This document shows, piece after piece, positions 11,258-23,264 of a stretch of DNA of 64,000 bases; the first letter of the stretch is position 1; every line of letters begins with the position of its first letter. The stretch is from Pelobates cultripes (taxonomy: Eukaryota; Chordata; Amphibia; Anura; Pelobatidae): assembly GCA_933207985.1 (NCBI GenBank), contig OW240912.1, forward strand, positions 105,161,220 through 105,225,219, in the 5' to 3' direction. A program made the position numbers and the translations under genes. Below the pieces are notes generated by a model that worked only from the letters and a program-made list of their open reading frames with translations, ran no database searches and had not been told where the DNA came from.

Positions 11258-14200
11258 ATGACAGGCAGAGGCAGGCCACCCCGCAGGGGCCGTCATGGTC
11301 GTGGTGCTGTGATTCCCTTTTGCCCTAGAATAATGCCCAGTTTTCAGAGGCCAGGTATCCTGAACTTGAAAAGTTCTGAGGACATAGTTGACTGGCTAAC
11401 ACAGGACACCCAATCTTCTACAGCTTCCACTCGGAACCTTGACGCAACATTCTCCTCCAGCTTAGCTTCGGGCACCTCTCAAGATACCACTCACCCGCCT
11501 GCCGCCGCCACCAACACTAGCACCACAGCCGCTTCACTTGGTATGTCAGAGGAGTTATTTACACATCCGTTTGAAGAAATGAGTGATGCGCAACCATTAT
11601 TGACAGAGGATGTAGATAACAGGGATATGTCTCAATCAGGCAGCATTACACATGTACGGTGTGATGATGATGATGTTGTACACGCTGCTGCTTCCTTTGC
11701 TGAGTTGTCAGATACAAGTGAAGTGGTTGATGATGACGATGCGTCTATGGATGTCACGTGGGTGCCCGCTCGTCAAGAAGAATAACAGGGCGAAAGTTCA
11801 GATGGGGAGACAGAGAGGAGGAGGAGACGAGTTGGAAGCAGGGGGAGGTCGTCGCAAGGAGCTAGTGGCACAGTCAGACAGCATGCATCGGCACCCGGGG
11901 TCAGCCCAACAGCACGCCAATCAACGCATGCTGTGTTCACCACCAGAATGCCGTCATTGCACAGCTCAGCAGTGTGGCATTTTTTTTGTGTGTCTGCCTC
12001 TGACAACAGCGATGCCATTTGCAACCTGTGCCAAAAGAAACTGAGTTGTGGGAAGTCCAACACCCACCTAGGTACAACTGCTTTGCATAGGCACATGATC
12101 GCACATCACAAACGCCTATGGGATCAACACATGAGTACAAGCAGCACACAAACTCAAAGCCGCCATCCTCCTCCTGGTCCAGCATCTTCAGCCACGCCAA
12201 CCACTGCTGTCCTCCTTTCCCTCTCTCAACTATCCGCCACTCCGTCTCTCGCCTTGAGCAGTTCCTGCTCATCTACCCACAGTCAGGTGTCTGTCAAGGA
12301 CATGTTTGAGAGTAAGAAGCCAATGTCAGAAAGTCACCCCCTTGCCCGTCGTCTGACAGCTGGCTTGTCTGTACTATTAGCCCGCCAGCTTTTACCATAC
12401 AAGCTGGTGGAGTCTGAGGCGTTCAAAACATTTGTAGCTATTGGAACACCGCAGTGGAAGGTACCCGGACGAAATTTCTTTGCACAAAAGGCAATCCCCA
12501 ACCTGTACTCGATTGTGCAAAAGGAAGTAATGGCATGTCTGGCACACAGTGTTGGGGCAAGGGTCCATCTGACCACTGATACCTGGTCTGCAAAGCATGG
12601 TCAGGGCAGGTATATAACCTACACTGCGCATTGGGGTAAACCTGCTGACGGCTGCCAAGCATGGAATGCGTGGCTCTGCAGAGGAGTTGGTGACACGCCA
12701 TGACTTTGCAGGCAGGCCTGCTGCCACCTCCTCTACTCCTCCTACTCCATCCTCTTCCATAACCTCTCGGCAGGGTCCACTCAACTTCTGCTGCTGCGTC
12801 TTGCTCCACATCAACGGCACCCCCCAGCTCCCCAGGTACTATTCCACATCCGGATACGGCAGTGTCACGCCGTCTTGGGGTTGACTTGCCTGAAAGCAGA
12901 GAGTCACACCGGACCAGCACTCCTGTCCGCCCTGAACGCACAGGTGGATCAGTGGCTGACTCCACACCAACTGGAGATTGGCAAAGTGGTTTGTGACAAC
13001 GGAAGAAATTTGTTGGCGGCATTGCATTTGGGCAAGTTGACACATGTGCCGTGCATGGCACATGTGTGTAATCTGATCGTACAACGCTTTCTGCATAAGT
13101 ACCCAGGCTTACAGGACGTCCTGTAGCAGGCCAGGAAGGTGTGTGGCCATTTCAGGCGTTCCTACGCGGCCATGGTGCACTTTTCAGATATCCAGCGGCG
13201 AAAAAACATGCCAGTGAGGCGCTTGATTTGCGACAGCCCGACACGTTGGAATTCAACACTCCTAATGTTCGACCGCCTGCTCCAGCAAGAAAAAGCCGTT
13301 AATGAATATTTGTATGACCGGGGTGCTAGGACAGCCTCTGGGGAGCTGGGAATTTTTTTGCCACGTTACTGGACGCTCATGCGCAATGCCTGTAGGCTCA
13401 TGCGTCCTTTTGAGGAGGTGACAAATTTAGTCAGTCGCACGAAGGCACCATCAGTGACATCATACCATTTGTTTTCTTCCTGGAGCGTGCCCTGCGAAGA
13501 GTGCTGGATCAGGCCGTAGATGAGCGTGAAGAGGAAGAGGAAGAGTTGTGGTCACCATCACCTCCAGAAACAGCCTTGTCAGCATCGCTTGCTGGACCTG
13601 CGGCAACGCTGGAAGAGGATTGTGAGGAAGAGGAGTCAGAGGAGGAATGTGGCTTTGAGGAGGAGGAAGAGGAGGAGCAAGACCAACCACAACAGGCATC
13701 CCAGGGTGCTCGTTGTCACCTATCTAGTACCTGTGGTGTTGGCGTAATGCGTGGCTGGAGGAAGAAATACCTTCGTGACATCCAGTGAGGAGGAGGGAGC
13801 AGGAAATGAGTAGCTACGGCATCCAACGCAGCTGCAAATGGGGTCTTTCATGCTGTATCGTGCCTGTTGAGGGACCCACTCGTATAAAAGGCTGAAGGAG
13901 GAACGACCTGTACTGGGTGTCCGCGGCTACTAGACCCCGGTATAAGCTGAAAGTGGCCCGGAAATGTTACCCGAATTACAACAAGTATGAAAGGATGCAG
14001 CATTTGCAAAATAAATTGAAAGTATGCTTTACACAGCGTATAAGGGTGATGTCACAGCACAGCGGGGAATCTAACAGGGGAGAGGTGGAAGTCATCCTCC
14101 TCCTCCCATGACCACGCCCGGCAGGACAGGGCGCTTTAGAGGCGTGTTGTTGATGGAGGACATGCGGACCTTTTTAAGTCACATCGCCACGGCCCGCCGG

Positions 14201-14526
14201 GATCCACCCTCAGAGAATGACTCGACCGACAGGTAGCAGACTACCTAGCCTTAACTGCAGATATCGACACTCTGAGGAGCGATGAACCCCTTGGCTACTG
14301 GGTGTGCAGGCTTGACCTGTGGCCTGAGCTATCCCAATTTGCGATAGAACTTCTGGCCTGCCCCGCTTCAAGTGTCCTGTCAGAAAGGGCCTTCAGTGCA
14401 GCAGGAGGTATTGTCACTGAGAAGAGAAGTCGCCTAAGTCAAAAAAGTCTAGATTACCTCACCTTTATTAAGATGAATGAGGGATGGATCCAGAAGGGAC
14501 TGACACTGGGCGATACATTAGATTAA
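11258..14526 (+). pseudogene. hAT-superfamily transposase with BED zinc finger, broken
   Basis: A hAT DDE transposase would cut and paste this element. The start is the first ATG after the array (MTGRGRPPRRGRHGRG), a basic N-terminus followed by an S/T-rich acidic stretch. One in-frame TAA (11783-11785) interrupts it, and the same frame continues into a BED finger (VWHFFC, CNLC, LHRHMIAHH) at about 11960-12110. The catalytic core follows: LTTDTWS (first Asp at 12578), CDNGRN (second Asp at 12995), a CMAHVCN block and TRWNST. The C-terminal dimerisation block ASSVLSERAFSAAGG lies near 14366-14410 and holds the catalytic Glu. There are frameshifts near 12640 and between 12820 and 12880, a TAG at 13124-13126, and frame changes after 13500. 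An acidic E-rich insert lies at 13530-13690. The gene cannot make a full protein as it stands. Confidence 0.9.
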
Positions 14527-14679
14527 AAAAGGCCTGATGAGATGAGTTGCCTTGGGCTAAAAATGGTCCACACGCTGCTGTATTTTAGCTCTGAATGCCT
14601 GTTGACTTGCGTGACTGATCCGCCACCAACTAGGTTTCAAGGCGCCATCTTTTAGGGCACTTTCTGCCTGTGAAACAAA

Positions 14680-14985
14680 CATCAATTATAGATTGAATAG
14701 CAGATAGTTGTCTCAAAACGGGTGTTTCAGCCCTACAGCGTGTACTCTGCCAGTTTACAGTGCCACTCATATCTGGTGTCATAATAGCTTGCATTTAAAA
14801 ACAAAAAACTTTTTTCACTGTTATAGATTGAATAGCAGTTAGTTGTCTCAAAGCGGGTGTGTCAGCCCTACAGCGTGTACTCTGCCAGTACGCTGCCACC
14901 TCCTCTACTCCTCCTACTCCATCCTCTTCCATAACCTCCTCGGCTTAGTCCTCTTCTGCTGCTGCGTCTTGCTCCACATCAACGG
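14680..14985 (+). repeat. Duplicated pieces of array and transposase downstream of the gene
   Basis: Positions 14685-14888 are two array units of the 8830-11235 type. Directly after, 14890-14985 repeats the transposase stretch around 12719-12817 (GCCACCTCCTCTACTCCTCC and TGCGTCTTGCTCCACATCAA). The join falls inside CTGCCAGTACGCTGCC. This is an internal rearrangement of the hAT element. Confidence 0.85.
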
Positions 14986-14995
14986 ATAGGGGGCG

Positions 14996-15560
14996 TAACA
15001 GTGATTAAACTGATAACAGTACTAAACACACCACTCCTATCTGGTGGCACATTAGATTGCACGCGCAGTGCCCCAAATTTATTGTGATCTGTGAGTAAGG
15101 TAAACGGTTGTCCATACAAGTAGGTTGCAGCTTTTTGAGGGCCCACACCACCGCTATGCACTCCTTTTCAATGGCAGTGAATATACTTCGCTGTGCAAAA
15201 GTTTACGGCTTAGATAAGCCCCGGGTTGCTAGCCACCTTCTGCTCCGACTTGGCTCAGTACTGCTCCCAATCCAAGCATAGAAGCGTCTGTATGGACGAG
15301 AAAGTGTTTAGTTGGATCAGGAGAAGAAAGTACAGGTGATTTAATGAGCGCCGTCTTGAGCTGTTGGAAGGCCTATTCACACTCTGGGGCCCATACTACT
15401 ATCTTGGGGAGGTTTTTACACGTTCCTATATGGCACTTACTGGGCTTTAGGGTCAGTCGGACTCCCTAATCCGGTCTATTACGGCTCCTATGTGGGTCAG
15501 GTGTTCGGGCCAGGAGCTGCTAAAAATGTCTATACCATCCAAGTAGGTGTGTATCAGTGT
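14996..15560 (-). pseudogene. Ty3/Gypsy-type reverse transcriptase/RNase H fragment captured in the hAT element
   Basis: On the minus strand the order is that of a Gypsy polymerase. First comes a degenerate RT box, YLDGIDIFS, near 15530 (families have YLDD). Next is WAPECE, followed by an in-frame stop and [15 protein letters not shown]. Then comes the RNase H opening [15 protein letters not shown] near 15260, and after a frameshift ATYLYGQPFTLLTDHN near 15090. Only the RT end and the start of RNase H remain, with no LTR, gag or integrase. The fragment lies wholly within the hAT boundaries and abuts the first 91-bp array unit. Confidence 0.85.
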
Positions 15561-17395
15561 GTAATTAGGGATCAACAGGACAGGTGTCAATCCATATCTG
15601 CCAAGTGACCCGATGTAGGGGGAACAGTCCCTATTCTGCTCTGTGTCAGTGTGTATCAGGGGCTCTGAGGACAGGTGTCAATCCATATCTGCCAAGTGAC
15701 CCTATGTAGGGGGAACAGTCTCTATTCTGCTCTGTGTCAGTGTGTATCAGGGGCTCTGAGGACAGGTGTCAATCCATATCTGCCAAGTGACCCTATGTAG
15801 GGGGAACAGTCTCTATTCTGCTCTGTGTCAGTGTGTATCATGGTCTCTCAGGACGGGTGTCAATCCATATCTGCCAAGTGACCCTGCTCTGTGTCAGTGT
15901 GTATCATAGTCTCTGAGGATCAGGGATCAGGGATCCTTAGGACAGGTGTCAATCCATATCTGCCAAGTGACCCTATGTAGGGGGAACAGTCTCTATTCTG
16001 CTCTGTGTCAGTGTGTATCAGGGCTCTGAGGACAGGTGTCAATCCATATCTGCCAAGTGACCCTATGTAGGAGGAACAGTCTCTATTCTGCTCTGTGTCA
16101 GTGTGTATCAGGGGCTCTGAGGACAGGTGTCAATCCATATCTGCCAAGTGACCCTATGTAGGAGGAGCAGTCTCTATTCTGCTCTGTGTCAGTGTGTATC
16201 AGGGGCTCTGAGGACAGGTGTCAATCCATATCTGCCAAGTGACCCTATGTAGGAGAACAGTCTCTATTCTGCTCTGTGTCGGTGTGTATCATGGTCTCTG
16301 AGGACAGGTGTCAATCCATATCTGCCAAGTGACCCTATGTAGGGGAAACAGTCTCTATTCTGCTCTGTGTCGGTGTGTATCATGGTCTCTGAGGACAGGT
16401 GTCAATCCATATCTGCCAAGTGACCCTATGTAGGGGGAACAGTCTCTATTCTGTTCTGTGTCAGTGTGTATCATGGGCTCTGAGGACAGGTGTCAATCCA
16501 TATCTGCCAAGTGACCCTATGTAGGGGGAACAGTCTCTATTCTGCTCTGTCAGTGTGTATCATGGTCCCTGAGGACAGGTGTCAATCCATATCTGCCAAG
16601 TGACCCTATGTAGGAGGAACAGTCTCTATTCTACTCTGTGTCAGTGTGTATCATGATCTCTGAGGACAGGTGTCAATCCATATCTGCCAAGTGACCCTAT
16701 GTAGGAGGAACAGTCTCTATTCTGCTCTGTGTCAGTGTGTATCATGGTCTCTGAGGACAGGTGTCAATCCATATCTGCCAAGTGACCCTATGTAGGGGGA
16801 ACAGTCTCTATTCTGCTCTGTGTCAGTGTGTATCATGGTATCTGAGGACAGGTGTCAATCCATATCTGCCAAGTGACCCTATGTAGGGGGAACAGTCTCT
16901 ATTCTGCTTTCTGTCAGTGTGTATCATGGTCTCTGAGGACAGGTGTCAATCCATATCTGCCAAGTGACCCTATGTAGGAGGAACAGTCTCTATTCTGCTC
17001 TGTGTCAGTGTGTATCATGGTCTCTGAGGACAGGTGTCAATCCATATCTGCCAAGTGACCCTATGTAGGAGGAACAGTTTCTATTCTGCTCAGTGTCAGT
17101 GTGTATCAGGTGCTCTGAGGACAGGTGTCAATCCATTTCTGCCAAGTGACCCTATGTAGGGGGAACAGTCTCTATTCTGCTCTGTGTCAGTGTGTATCAT
17201 GATCTCTGAGGACAGGTGTCAATCCATATCTGCCAAGTGACCCTATGTAGGAGAACAGTCTCTATTCTGCTCTGTGTCAGTGTGTATCATGGTCTCTGAG
17301 GACAGGTGTCAATCCATATCTGCCAAGTGACCCTATGTAGGGGGAACAGTCCCTATTCTGCTCTGTGTCAATATGTCATATGTCAGGTATCAATC
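15560..17395 (+). repeat. 91-bp tandem array, about 20 units, inside the hAT element
   Basis: CCAAGTGACCCTATGTAGG recurs at 15601, 15692, 15783 and onward with a 91-bp period. Each unit includes GACAGGTGTCAATCCATATC and TCTATTCTGCTCTGTGTCAG. One unit near 15880 lacks about 35 bp, and a short GATCAGGGATC expansion follows. Variants (GGGGGAAC against GGAGGAAC, ATGGTCTC against GGGGCTCT) alternate without clear order. Confidence 0.95.
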
Positions 17396-17742
17396 CATAT
17401 CCATTGTGATTTAGGAATGTTAGGTGATTTCTGCCCTTTATGGATTAAGACCAGACTCTGCATCAACTGTGTAATTTTCCATGGGAGTTTTGCCATGGAT
17501 CCCCCTCCGGCATGCCACAGTCCAGGTGTTAGTCCCCTTGAAACAACTTTTCCATCACTATTGTGGCCAGAAAGAGTCCCTGTGTGTTTTAAAATTCGCC
17601 TTCCCATTGAAGTCTATGGCGGTTCGCCCGGTTCGCCCGGTTCTCCGGTTCGCGAACATTTGTGGAAGTTCGCGTTCGCCGTTCGCAAACCGAAAATTTT
17701 GTGTTCGCGACATCACTATTAGTGACTCGCTATAGTCTAATA

Positions 17743-17893
17743 GGGCTATTTACTAAAGTGAGAATTCAAACTGAATTAAAAGTGGATTTCCAAATTTAGG
17801 CCAGAGTACAAAGGCATTTGACTATTTTGACAATACATTTGAAATTTTATTTTGAAAAATTGCTTTAAATTCTCACTTTAGCAATAAACCTTT
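17743..17893. mobile_element. Small MITE-like palindrome (GGGCTATTTACTAAAGTGAG family)
   Basis: It opens GGGCTATTTACTAAAGTGAG and closes with CTCACTTTAGCAATAAACC, an imperfect inverted repeat. A relative with the same terminal words lies at 34663-34806. A weaker relative is near 44700-44800. Confidence 0.65.
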
Positions 17894-20168
17894 TAATCTA
17901 TCTCTCTAGGTGTCTTAATTGATTATTTTCTTTTTCTATATACTTTGTGGATGTTTATAGGAGCTATTTGGTCAAAAAATCTAATTCCAAGTCACCAAAT
18001 GCCCCAATCCTAAAGCAACTAATATGGCCAAGCTGTTTTGGCTGCTTCAGGGTTTTGTTGGGGTTAACTGTTTTCCCACAGGCAGCACTAGCAGCCAACA
18101 TACCTATAGTTACAAATTGTCTGTTAAAGGAATATGTTTTACCTAACACATGCCCCCTCAGTCACTGGTTGATCACTCTAATAATACATCAGTGATTTGT
18201 AAGCTGCTGCTACCCAGTCATTAGTAATATGCTTGGCGGATCCATGAGCATCAGGTGGGGGCTTTAAAGTAAAAATGGGGGGTGGATAGATCACTGTCCA
18301 CCTAACATGCCTCCACAGTGGGACTCTACGCAAAACTTAATGCATGGGGGGGGGGGGACTTAGTGTCCCTCAACCTCTGCTCATGTCAGATGCTAGAGGC
18401 TCTTATAGTAATAGCTGTGAGTACTTAATATCACCCAAGCCCCCACCCATGGGCAGCAGGTGGGGGCTCTTATAATGATATTTAACAGGGGCACCTAATG
18501 TCCCCCTAGTACATTTCCATAGGTTGCAAGTGGGGGCTATAATATATATAGAAGGGGAGTGTACATGCCATTGTCCTCATCCCCCCAAATTATTCCCACC
18601 CCCTGGGCATTTTAGGTAAGAAAAAGATTACATCTAATGGTATGTATACATTTTGTTTCAACAGGTATAATATACAATTTACTATTAATAGGGTAAGGGG
18701 GGATAGTGGTTAAGGAGTGACACTATGACCTATCTGTTATTAATATTCACTGTGTATTGAAAGTATTCTGGTGCTACAATAGCATAGGAAGCTGTGCTAG
18801 TTCAACCATCTGAGTTGCCAAGGATAATTACCGTTTATAATTACAATTTTACAATTTCATTTTTTTTCATGTATCATTCTCTTCCAAATTATATTAAACT
18901 CACTGATAAAGTATATATCACTTTAATAAAATATGGACTATCATATTTAGCAGTATATACAAGTTCATTAGTGGTAATAACAGTATTGCATTTCTATTTT
19001 ATATACCAAATTCATAATCACACTTAAAGTGAATGACCTTTACTGCCGTCTTCAAAATAATGTTTCTGTACTATATTATGCATCTCAAATGCATGCATCC
19101 ACTTTCTGTTTAAAACTAATGTTAGTAATGGAGCTGTTTTTTTTTGACAAGTGTCGTATTGGTTTTAAGATTCAACACTTGTAATGGGTGTAATGTAGCA
19201 TTTTCTCTGCCAGGTCAAACTTGTGAACTGATTAATGAGGTCGATTCTAACCTGTTATGCACATTAACTCTGGTAACTTTAAGGCTTATAAAATTGAATG
19301 TAACTTAATCCCAGGAGCGCACTAATATTTCATTTCTGTCGTTAGGAACAACTGTTTAACCAATATAGAGGCCAGGTCATATTTGCTATAAAACAAATTA
19401 CATACATGGCTGGAGACAGACATCATATAAAAAACTGTACACATGCTTCTTGACAGAAAAATAAACACATTCATACACAAAAAGTAAATAATAATGTAAT
19501 TACAGGCATCTGAATTTCCAATAAAATTCAAACATATATACTAGATATATTGGTATTTTAAATGTGATTTACATCATCAATACAATTAACCTTAAAAGCC
19601 ACAAATACGTGTGGAAATCTTTCCATATCATATAAATGTAGATACTAATTGGAAGATAACATTGAAACAATTTTATGTTTAATGAAGTTCTTTATTGAAT
19701 TTTTAATTTTAGTTGAATTGATAATTGGCAATTATTCTACAAAAAAAGTTGAAAAAAGATTTCTCCATGGATCAATAACCTATATTTAATGTATAATGTA
19801 TTTCCTAAAAACTGAACCTGACAATCTCTTTGGGAGAATTCTATATCTGTATTGTTATTTCTATAAAGAACACATTAATTTTATGTAGGTGAAATCGCCT
19901 TTCTTCAAATCTCAGTGGATTATCTCTAGTCTGTTGTATATTTCTATAAATAAGCAGGTGACCAGGCAGCTGTTTGTACCTACATATATTTAGGTACAAT
20001 CATATAATATCCCCTCTGATACTACTTTTTTTCCCCCCTAAGAAATCTGAGTAGAATGTCTTCCAGAGGTGTTGGAAAAGTACATTGTACTATATTGGTA
20101 AAATTGAATTAAATCTGTACACCTTACTAAATAAAAAATATAAAAATATTAAAACATTCTCAGACATA
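17894..20168. other. Non-coding; degenerate GGTGGGGGC-rich repeat at 18240-18610
   Basis: Most is AT-rich with no recognised element. Between 18240 and 18610 the words CAGGTGGGGGCT and a following TTATA(A/G)T block recur about three times, suggesting a decayed tandem repeat or an unrecognised transposon. Confidence 0.45.
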
Positions 20169-21060
20169 TTAGCCCCTTAAGGACAGGGGCAGTTGTATAA
20201 GTTCTGACCAAAATAAAACCAAAACTAAATCTAGAATTTGAGCTATATGTCTGTTCAACCATAATCTACCTGTTTCATATTACGTATTAGATATCATTTT
20301 GTTCAGGAGAAACAGAGATTTTATGGGATTTCATTTCACATCAAATATTTATATATGGGACACAATTTAATATGAAAAAATCTAAAAATAGAAACTAAGA
20401 AATTTTATTTTCCAACTTCTGCTTGGAATTTTAACTGTGAATATCATAATACTGTTAGCTTTCACTGCAATAGAAAACATATTGTTATGCTGTGATGTCC
20501 CACGGATACAACAATGCCCCCATGTTCGGGTTCCATGGTGTTTATGAAAGAGACAGGGTTAATAAAGAGCATGCACAATTCAGTTTTTACACATTAAAAT
20601 GTGCATATCTTCCATATTGGTTTGCTGGGCCTATGCCTTTGAGACTGTATGGCAGTGAAGAAATGACAATGAATCGCATCATGGCATACCATTTGTAAAA
20701 ATAGACAATCCAGGGTATTCTAAATGGGGTATTTTAGTAGCTACTTAATCATAAACCCTGGCCAAAGGTAGCATTCATAGTTGTTGTTATCATTTTTCAC
20801 ACAAAAACTGCACTCTCAATGATGATATCATCGTCATTATACATTTTACTGTTGTAAAACATTAAAAAACATTAAAATATGTTCAGCGAAGTCTCCTGAG
20901 TATAACAGTACACCTGCATATACAGGTTTTATGGTGTTTTGGAAAGTTACAGGGTCAAAAATAGGGATTACATATTACATCTGTTTTTTCTGCACGGTAG
21001 TCAAATTATAATTAATAAAATCACATAAATATGTAAAATTTTACATATACATGTAGAAAA

Positions 21061-21066
<6 letters not shown>

Positions 21067-21103
<37 letters not shown>

Positions 21104-21158
21104 AAAATACAGTTAAAATGAAATTGCACGCATATATAATTTTTTTAATTTATTTTGT

Positions 21159-21190
<32 letters not shown>

Positions 21191-21272
21191 TATATATTTA
21201 TATATATTCTAAGTATTTTGATATATATGTATATATAAATATATAGAAAGATATCAAAATACACTAATAAAG

Positions 21273-21319
<47 letters not shown>

Positions 21320-21325
21320 TATTTT
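21067..21325. repeat. (TA)n microsatellite runs
   Basis: Three long TA runs separated by short AT-rich spacers, followed by a T-rich tract at 21321-21347. Confidence 0.95.
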
Positions 21326-21337
21326 TTTTTTTTTCTT

Positions 21338-21545
21338 TTTTTTTTTCAGGTCCCAGCACTCAATGTTCCCAGTCTTTTCCATGCTCCGGTGCAAGTAATC
21401 TCTGACCAATATATAGCATCCAAGTAGAGAGCACTCTGGAGTCTTCGTTTTATATCAAAATAAATACTGCTTTATTGTGCAGAGTACAAAAATGTCGACG
21501 TTTCAGTCACAATAGACTTTTCTCAAGACCTATATAAACCATTCA
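21338..21545 (-). mobile_element. Penelope-like element tail fragment
   Basis: On the minus strand it reads a hammerhead-like block, an AATAAAGCAG stretch, then ACTCCAGAGTGCTCTC. That is the same order of parts as the tail of the PLE at 51891-56548 (hammerhead-like block, AATAAATTAAG, CTGAGAGTGCA). It is inserted beside a (TA)n run. No coding part is present. Confidence 0.7.
21494..21530 (-). ncRNA. Hammerhead-ribozyme-like motif (PLE tail)
   Basis: On the minus strand UUGAGAA is followed by a GUC/GAC helix with loop UAUUGU, then GAAAC and GUC, with GUC/GAC flanks able to form a short stem I. The GAAA-C-GUC half is canonical. The CUGANGA half has two departures (C to U at the first position, G to A at the sixth). 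The palindromic ACGU fits a loopless stem III of the kind described in PLE hammerheads. Confidence 0.55.
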
Positions 21546-21703
21546 TTATTTTTTATTATTATTATTATCTCTATGTTGGAGGTCTGCCTGGGTCCCCTGG
21601 CAGGCAGTGCTTCAAACTGCCGATCAGGTCAGGTCTGTAATGGTATTGAACCATATATTGCGCACAACGGCATGGTATGCCATAATGGCACGAAGGGAAT
21701 TAA

Positions 21704-22878
21704 ATCATTTTAAATGTTTACTCCAAAATGTCAAATCATTTTGAAAACCTTTGCCAAAAATATTAAATCTGAGGACTATCAGTAAAAAAAAAAGACAACA
21801 CATTTTTTTGTAAGCACATTGATTGGGAAAAAAGCTTCCCTCGATTGCAGGCATGCTCTCTTAAAGGGATTTCAACTTAATATCAATTAATGTAGTTGTC
21901 CTCAAGTTTGCTGATCTAAGTTCTCCTCCAGCTTATCTCCAGCCCCAATCTCTTGTCATTCATGGTTATATCAAACCAAGTTGCTGAAGCAGAAATGTCT
22001 AATGAGGTTTTATACTTCCTATCTATCAAATGATGAGATAGTCTTCCATTGCCAGGGACCTATAAAGCATTAATAGAAGGAAAGTCCCCAAGTCAAGTTT
22101 AAATGTCAGAAGAATGCTTATGTGGTTTAAATCATGAATCCCTCTACAAGTGACATAAAATGATTTTTTTTTTTTTTGCTCTGTAAATATTTCCATCCGT
22201 GTCCTTGACTGATCAACTTCTAATCATATGACAAAATGCAACTGTATCAGCATTCCGGTTATAAATGCTCTAAGGAAAATAAAGATCAAGAAGTTAAGCA
22301 AAGTATTACTTTTACATTTTACATAAAGAGGGAGCAGAATAAATACTCACAAATGCACATTTGTGCAAATAGATCATATTGTAATCCCTCTTGTAATGTG
22401 CTTCAGTTTTCCCAAGTCAGTTAAATTATGCACTCATGATCATTTTTCTTTTTATTATTTTGTGATTAATACAGGAAGTTCTCTGTAGATTTCTGCCAAA
22501 TATGACATATCTCCAAAGCATTCAGTGTATGGCAGAAAATCTCAGTTCTATTGATATATGACTATTGCTAATCAACAATAATACAAGCATGGTTGCAATT
22601 TTCTATGAGAGTATAAATGACAGGGCTATGAAGCAAAGTATAAGGGACGAGCATTTGACCTTTTAGCAGCCTTCAAAGTCATACCAGGGGGACTTCTTGC
22701 CACCACAAATCTTCTTAAAATACAGTAGGAAAAAAATGCATTTAAAAAAAGACCATTCTGGTCAGAAATATTAATGTTATTTAGAATAGACTTTTACACG
22801 ACTTCTTTTTTTTTTACTTATTTTTGAGAATTCTTCAGTCTGAGAACTAAACAACATATTTAAATACATACATATATA
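21704..22878. other. Non-coding, no recognised element
   Basis: AT-rich sequence with a T-run near 22166-22178. No family resemblance in the small open frames. Confidence 0.5.
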
Positions 22879-23025
22879 CATTACAGTATTATTATTATTA
22901 TTATTATTTGGGGCATTTGTATAGCTCCAACATATTTCACAGCACTTTACAATATTAAAAGAAGTACAAAGTGTTACAGGAACAGTAGGTTGATGAGGAC
23001 CCTGCGCAAATGAGTTTCCAGTCTA
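22879..23025. mobile_element. (ATT)n-associated amphibian retroposon fragment
   Basis: An (ATT)n run is followed by GGCATTTGTATAGCTCCAAC and CAGCACTTTACAATAT, a word order common in anuran interspersed repeats. A second, shorter copy lies at 51285-51345 (TATTTATATAGGGC and GTAGCTCTGTACAATGGGAG). Confidence 0.6.
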
Positions 23026-23264
23026 TAATGCATGTTTGAACATTGCCATTACTAGCTTACAAATGTTTAAGAGGAGAGAGGGAAATTCTGTAGCATTAAT
23101 TGTAGGTAAGGTGATCCATAGCTTAGGTTTCACAAAATGTTCAATCTACAAGCCAAGACTCTTGCTAGCACATATCATTAAAATGTTGAAGGCTACCTGG
23201 ACAGTTATTTACTTGCAAAGACTTGGATTCGAGAAAATATTCTTACATATCCTGGTTTAGTGTT

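Larger units (their letters stand above)
8416..17718 (+). mobile_element. 9.3-kb hAT transposon with broken BED/DDE transposase and two VNTR arrays
   Basis: A perfect 8-bp target duplication, TTAGTGAC at 8408-8415 and 17719-17726, flanks inverted ends TAGTGATG and CATCACTA. The terminal regions are rich in TTCGC/GCGAA in both orientations. In order it holds a left non-coding end, a 134-bp array, a broken transposase (11258-14526), two further array units, a duplicated piece of transposase, a Gypsy polymerase fragment on the minus strand, a 91-bp array and the right end. Autonomous hAT elements are usually a few kilobases long, so the arrays roughly double this one. The transposase has stops and frameshifts, so the copy is not autonomous. 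Confidence 0.95.
20169..21703. mobile_element. TTAA-type palindromic transposon with (TA)n runs (second copy)
   Basis: The left end is TTAGCCCCTTAAGGACAGGG. The right end is CACGAAGGGAATTAA, preceded by CATGGTATGCCATAATGG. The body at 20480-20960 shares the palindromic segments of 1-600 (TTCAGCGAAGTCTCCTGAGT, GGCATACCATTTG). It then passes into (TA)n tracts at 21067-21100, 21160-21200 and 21275-21325. A PLE tail is inserted at 21338-21545. No transposase is seen. Confidence 0.7.

Noticed and set aside
12392..13061. Minus-strand open frames of 142 and 207 codons opposite the hAT transposase
   Set aside because: They are shadows of the plus-strand transposase, which has the BED finger and DDE motifs.
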